Below, piece after piece: positions 6,927-9,036 of a DNA stretch of 9,036 nt (its first letter is position 1; each line of letters begins with the position of its first letter). The stretch is taken from assembly GCA_003151655.1 (NCBI GenBank), contig PLYB01000271.1, forward strand, positions 1 through 9,036, written 5' to 3'. The translations under genes were made by a program, and so were the position numbers. The notes beneath the pieces are model-generated. The model was given only the letters and a program-made list of their open reading frames with translations. It was not told the DNA's origin and did no database searches. This stretch comes from Gallionellaceae bacterium. Lineage in GTDB: Bacteria; Pseudomonadota; Gammaproteobacteria; Burkholderiales; Gallionellaceae.

Positions 6927-7181
6927 ATGCAATTCGTCGACTGGATAGGCAGCATCGCTGCCACCCTGACCACTGTCTCCTTCATCCCCCAAGTCTGGCA
7001 GGTGTGGCAAACACGTCACACCAAAGACATCTCGTTGGGCATGTATGTCGCTTTTACCAGCGGGGTGGCTCTCTGGCTGTTTTACGGAATTTTGCTGGGC
7101 TCGTGGCCGATCATCATTGCCAATAGCATCACGGTATGTTTGGCAGGGGCGGTGTTAATCATGAAAATCCGCTTTGGCTGA
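6927..7181 (+). CDS. SemiSWEET-type (MtN3/PQ-loop) three-helix transporter
   Basis: The 84-residue protein has three predicted membrane helices (about 5-25, 37-57 and 60-80). The PQ motif is at 21-22 in SFIPQVWQVWQTRHTKDISLG, the sequence pattern of bacterial SemiSWEETs. Trp50 (ALWLFYG) and Asn66 (IIANSI) lie where the sugar-contacting Trp and Asn sit in characterised SemiSWEETs. Family members work as dimers in the inner membrane and carry small sugars by facilitated diffusion; some PQ-loop proteins carry other solutes. It begins 8 bases after the TolC-like stop, and its AGGA ribosome-binding site (6917-6920) overlaps that stop, so it is almost certainly on the same transcript. A role beside a metal pump is not known to me. 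The actual substrate cannot be read from sequence. Confidence 0.9.
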   Translation: MQFVDWIGSIAATLTTVSFIPQVWQVWQTRHTKDISLGMYVAFTSGVALWLFYGILLGSWPIIIANSITVCLAGAVLIMKIRFG

Positions 7182-7203
7182 ATAGGGCATCACTGGTTAT
7201 AAT
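7174..7203 (+). promoter_or_regulatory. Sigma-70-type promoter for the HD-GYP gene
   Basis: A perfect TATAAT (7198-7203) lies 18 bases after TTGGCT (7174-7179, 4 of 6 to TTGACA), whose -35 overlaps the end of the SemiSWEET gene. Transcription would start near 7210 and give a leader of about 38 bases before the ATG at 7248. This suggests the HD-GYP gene is its own unit, although no terminator is visible between it and the efflux operon. Confidence 0.55.
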
Positions 7204-7247
7204 CACTACAATCAGTTCACGATCTGTGCCACAGTGAAATACAGCCG

Positions 7248-8462
7248 ATGCTAAAAAAAATACATGTTCGTGACATCCGCCTCGGCATGTTCATTCAAGA
7301 ACTGTGCGGCAGTTGGATGGACCATCCGTTCTGGAAAAATTCTTTCAAACTAATCGATCCAAAAGAATTACACACGCTGCAACATTGTATCGTGCAAGAA
7401 GTTTGGATCGACACGAGTAAGGGCCTGGATGTTGAAGCGACGACTCAGGTCATTTCGTCCGGCGATGAAAAACATAAAATCGAGCAGGAGCTGCGCAAAG
7501 CAGTAGAGGAAACCCCGATATCCGATCCGCACATCTCCTTCCAACAGGAACTGGATCGTGCGCGCGATGTGCAAACCAAAAGCAAGGCGGCCGTCACCTC
7601 GATGTTCAATGAAGTCCGTATGGGCAAGGCACTTCAAGTAAGTGAAGCCGAGCCGCTGGTGGATGAAATCAGTCAATCTATCTCGCGCAATCCCGAAGCG
7701 TTTCTCAGCTTGGTGCGGCTCAAGAACAAGGACAACTACACCTACATGCACTCAGTCGCCGTCTGTGCGTTGATGACCTCGCTGGGCAAACAACTGGGGC
7801 TCACCGGTCAGGATTTAAAGGATGTCGGCATGGCCGGTCTGCTGCACGATGTCGGCAAGATGATGATCCCCGACAAGGTGCTGCATAAACCAGGCAAGCT
7901 CACCGACGAAGAATTCAATATCATCAAAGATCACCCGCGTAAAGGTTGGGAAGTCCTCAAAATCTCGCCGGGAGCGAATGCCGCCGCTCTGGATGTCTGT
8001 CTGCACCATCACGAACGCGTTGATGGCAAAGGCTATCCGGAAAGTATCTCCGGCGACAAACTAAGCTTGTTCGCTCGCATGGGGGCGATCTGTGATGTGT
8101 ATGACGCGCTCACCTCCAATCGCTGTTACAAGACCGGTTGGGAACCCGCCGAGACGCTGCGCAAAATGACAGAATGGAAAAATGGTCACTTTGATGAGCG
8201 CATATTTTATGCCTTCGTTAAAACTATCGGCATCTACCCTTCCGGCACTCTGGTTAAACTCAAATCCGGGAATCTGGCCGTGGTTGTCGAACAGACTCAA
8301 AAGAGCCTGCTTACCCCGATAGTCAAGGCTTTCTATTCGACCAAATCTAACAAACAAATCCCTCCGGAGCTTATCGATCTCTCTGCAGCGACAGACAGCA
8401 TCGCCAATATTGAGGTTGCGGAAAAATGGGGTTTCGATTTAAATCGAATTGTCAGAAATTAA
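7248..8462 (+). CDS. HD-GYP domain protein with DUF3391 N-terminus, predicted c-di-GMP phosphodiesterase
   Basis: The product has 404 residues, is soluble and has no signal peptide. Residues 1 to about 130 match DUF3391 (KKIHVRDIRLGMFIQEL opening, then LIDPKELHTLQ), a domain usually found before HD-GYP. The HD-GYP core spans about 140-325, with metal ligands and motifs intact: His168 (YMHSVAV), His200-Asp201 with Lys204 (LLHDVGK), His229 (KDHP), His254-His255 and the full HHERVDGKGYP (254-264), and Asp283 (CDVYDALTS). The C-terminal 75 residues (SGTLVKLKSGNLAVVVE onward) are the usual tail. The family hydrolyses the second messenger cyclic-di-GMP in the cytoplasm, so it probably affects motility and biofilm choice. 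There is no receiver domain, so the input signal is unknown. The ribosome-binding site is weak (AGTGAAA around 7233). Its own promoter makes a link with the efflux genes uncertain. Confidence 0.93.
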   Translation: MLKKIHVRDIRLGMFIQELCGSWMDHPFWKNSFKLIDPKELHTLQHCIVQEVWIDTSKGLDVEATTQVISSGDEKHKIEQELRKAVEETPISDPHISFQQELDRARDVQTKSKAAVTSMFNEVRMGKALQVSEAEPLVDEISQSISRNPEAFLSLVRLKNKDNYTYMHSVAVCALMTSLGKQLGLTGQDLKDVGMAGLLHDVGKMMIPDKVLHKPGKLTDEEFNIIKDHPRKGWEVLKISPGANAAALDVCLHHHERVDGKGYPESISGDKLSLFARMGAICDVYDALTSNRCYKTGWEPAETLRKMTEWKNGHFDERIFYAFVKTIGIYPSGTLVKLKSGNLAVVVEQTQKSLLTPIVKAFYSTKSNKQIPPELIDLSAATDSIANIEVAEKWGFDLNRIVRN

Positions 8463-8514
8463 TGTAAGGTTCCCGTAAGCTATAACCTATACACTGAAAT
8501 TTACAACACTAAAA

Positions 8515-8519
8515 AGGAG
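8515..8519 (+). promoter_or_regulatory. Ribosome-binding site deciding the acetyl-CoA synthetase start
   Basis: AGGAG sits 2 bases before one ATG (8522) and 5 bases before a second in-frame ATG (8525). The normal spacing favours 8525 as the true start. Confidence 0.7.
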
Positions 8520-8524
8520 CTATG

Positions 8525-9036
8525 ATGTCCATCGAATCCAGCCTGAACGAAACCCGCATCTTTAAACCGTCAGAAGCCTTTGTGGCACAAGCCAACGTCT
8601 CAGGTACAGTCGAGTATGAGGCGATGGCAAAAGCAGCGCATGATGATTACGAGAATTATTGGGCGATGCTGGCCAACGAAAACATTATCTGGGAAAAACC
8701 CTTTAGCAAGATCTTGGACGAAAGCAATGCGCCTTTTTTTAAGTGGTTCGAAGACGGCTTATTAAATGTTTCCTACAACTGCCTGGATAGACACCTCAGC
8801 ACTCAAGCGGAAAAAATCGCCCTCATTTTTGAAGCCGATGACGGCACCGTCACCAAAATCAACTATCGCGATCTGCATGCGCGCGTCTGCCAATTCGCCA
8901 ACGCGCTCAAAGCGCGCGGCATCAAAAAAGGCGACCGCGTAGTGATCTACATGCCGATGAGCATCGAAGCGGTAGTTTCCATGCAAGCATGCGCGCGCAT
9001 CGGCGCGATCCACTCGGTCGTGTTCGGCGGCTTCTC
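8525..9036 (+). CDS. acs: Acetyl-CoA synthetase (AMP-forming), N-terminal part
   Basis: About 170 N-terminal codons are present before the window ends. The reading frame is unbroken. Family marks are the ACAS_N region (DDYENYWAMLANENIIWEKPF, then FFKWFEDGLLNVSYNCLDRHL), followed by the start of the AMP-binding domain: INYRDLHARVCQFANALKA, then KGDRVVIYMPM and ACARIGAIHSVVFGGFS. The enzyme activates acetate to acetyl-CoA through acetyl-AMP in the cytoplasm. The catalytic motifs and the regulatory acetylated lysine lie beyond the edge. The 62-base gap before it holds no convincing promoter; TATAAC (8481-8486) and TATACA (8488-8493) are possible -10 boxes without a good -35. The gene may therefore be partly co-transcribed with the HD-GYP gene. 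Confidence 0.96.
   Translation, partial: MSIESSLNETRIFKPSEAFVAQANVSGTVEYEAMAKAAHDDYENYWAMLANENIIWEKPFSKILDESNAPFFKWFEDGLLNVSYNCLDRHLSTQAEKIALIFEADDGTVTKINYRDLHARVCQFANALKARGIKKGDRVVIYMPMSIEAVVSMQACARIGAIHSVVFGGF

Noticed and set aside
7189..7216. Three ATCACT/ATCAGT direct repeats around the HD-GYP promoter
   Set aside because: Short, unequally spaced (13 and 9 bases) and imperfect; not distinguishable from chance.
8468..8480. Sigma-54-like GG...GC pair before acs
   Set aside because: Spacing between GG and GC is 9 bases rather than the required 10, and the flanking consensus is poor.
8467..8488. AGGTT/AACCT inverted repeat after the HD-GYP gene as a terminator
   Set aside because: Only 5 base pairs with a 12-base loop and no T-run; likely chance.

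Overview
This window looks like the chromosome of a betaproteobacterium, possibly of the Nitrosomonadales/Gallionellales type. That placement is an inference from codon use, moderate GC content and protein flavour; no rRNA or other marker is present. Gene density is high. There is no tRNA, rRNA, CRISPR array, insertion sequence or prophage signal, and no gene-free gap longer than about 100 bases.

Layout: (1) At the left edge, on the minus strand, is the 5' part of an MnmC/MnmD-type tRNA-modifying methyltransferase gene. (2) Divergent from it is a small exported histidine-containing protein (701-1075), with an inverted repeat and an extended -10 box directly before its start. (3) Then comes a compact metal-efflux-type RND operon: periplasmic adaptor (1159-2253), inner-membrane permease of the CzcA/CusA superfamily (2250-5327), a DUF3240 small protein (5324-5659), an outer-membrane TolC-like factor (5656-6918), and a SemiSWEET-type three-helix transporter (6927-7181) only 8 bases further on. 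The adaptor, permease, DUF3240 and TolC-like genes are linked by three 4-base ATGA overlaps. (4) A separate promoter precedes an HD-GYP protein with a DUF3391 N-terminus (7248-8462), a predicted cyclic-di-GMP phosphodiesterase. (5) At the right edge is the 5' part of an acetyl-CoA synthetase gene (8525 onward).

How the parts fit: adaptor, permease and TolC-like protein should assemble into a tripartite pump spanning both membranes. The DUF3240 protein is a probable cytoplasmic accessory of this pump class, and the small exported protein may be a CzcI/CopL-like periplasmic accessory or sensor. The SemiSWEET is an unexpected partner. The permease mixes signatures: its TM4 resembles the CusA type (the CzcA Asp402 position is Ala), while the periplasmic cleft and TM10-11 are CzcA-like and lack the CusA methionines. 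Its substrate therefore cannot be assigned with confidence.

The most interesting non-coding signal lies just upstream of the adaptor gene. A 7-4-7 perfect dyad fills a 19-base spacer between plausible -35 and -10 boxes, which is the layout of MerR-family metal-sensor promoters. It is followed by a leader with two mutually exclusive short hairpins, one of which would hide the ribosome-binding site.
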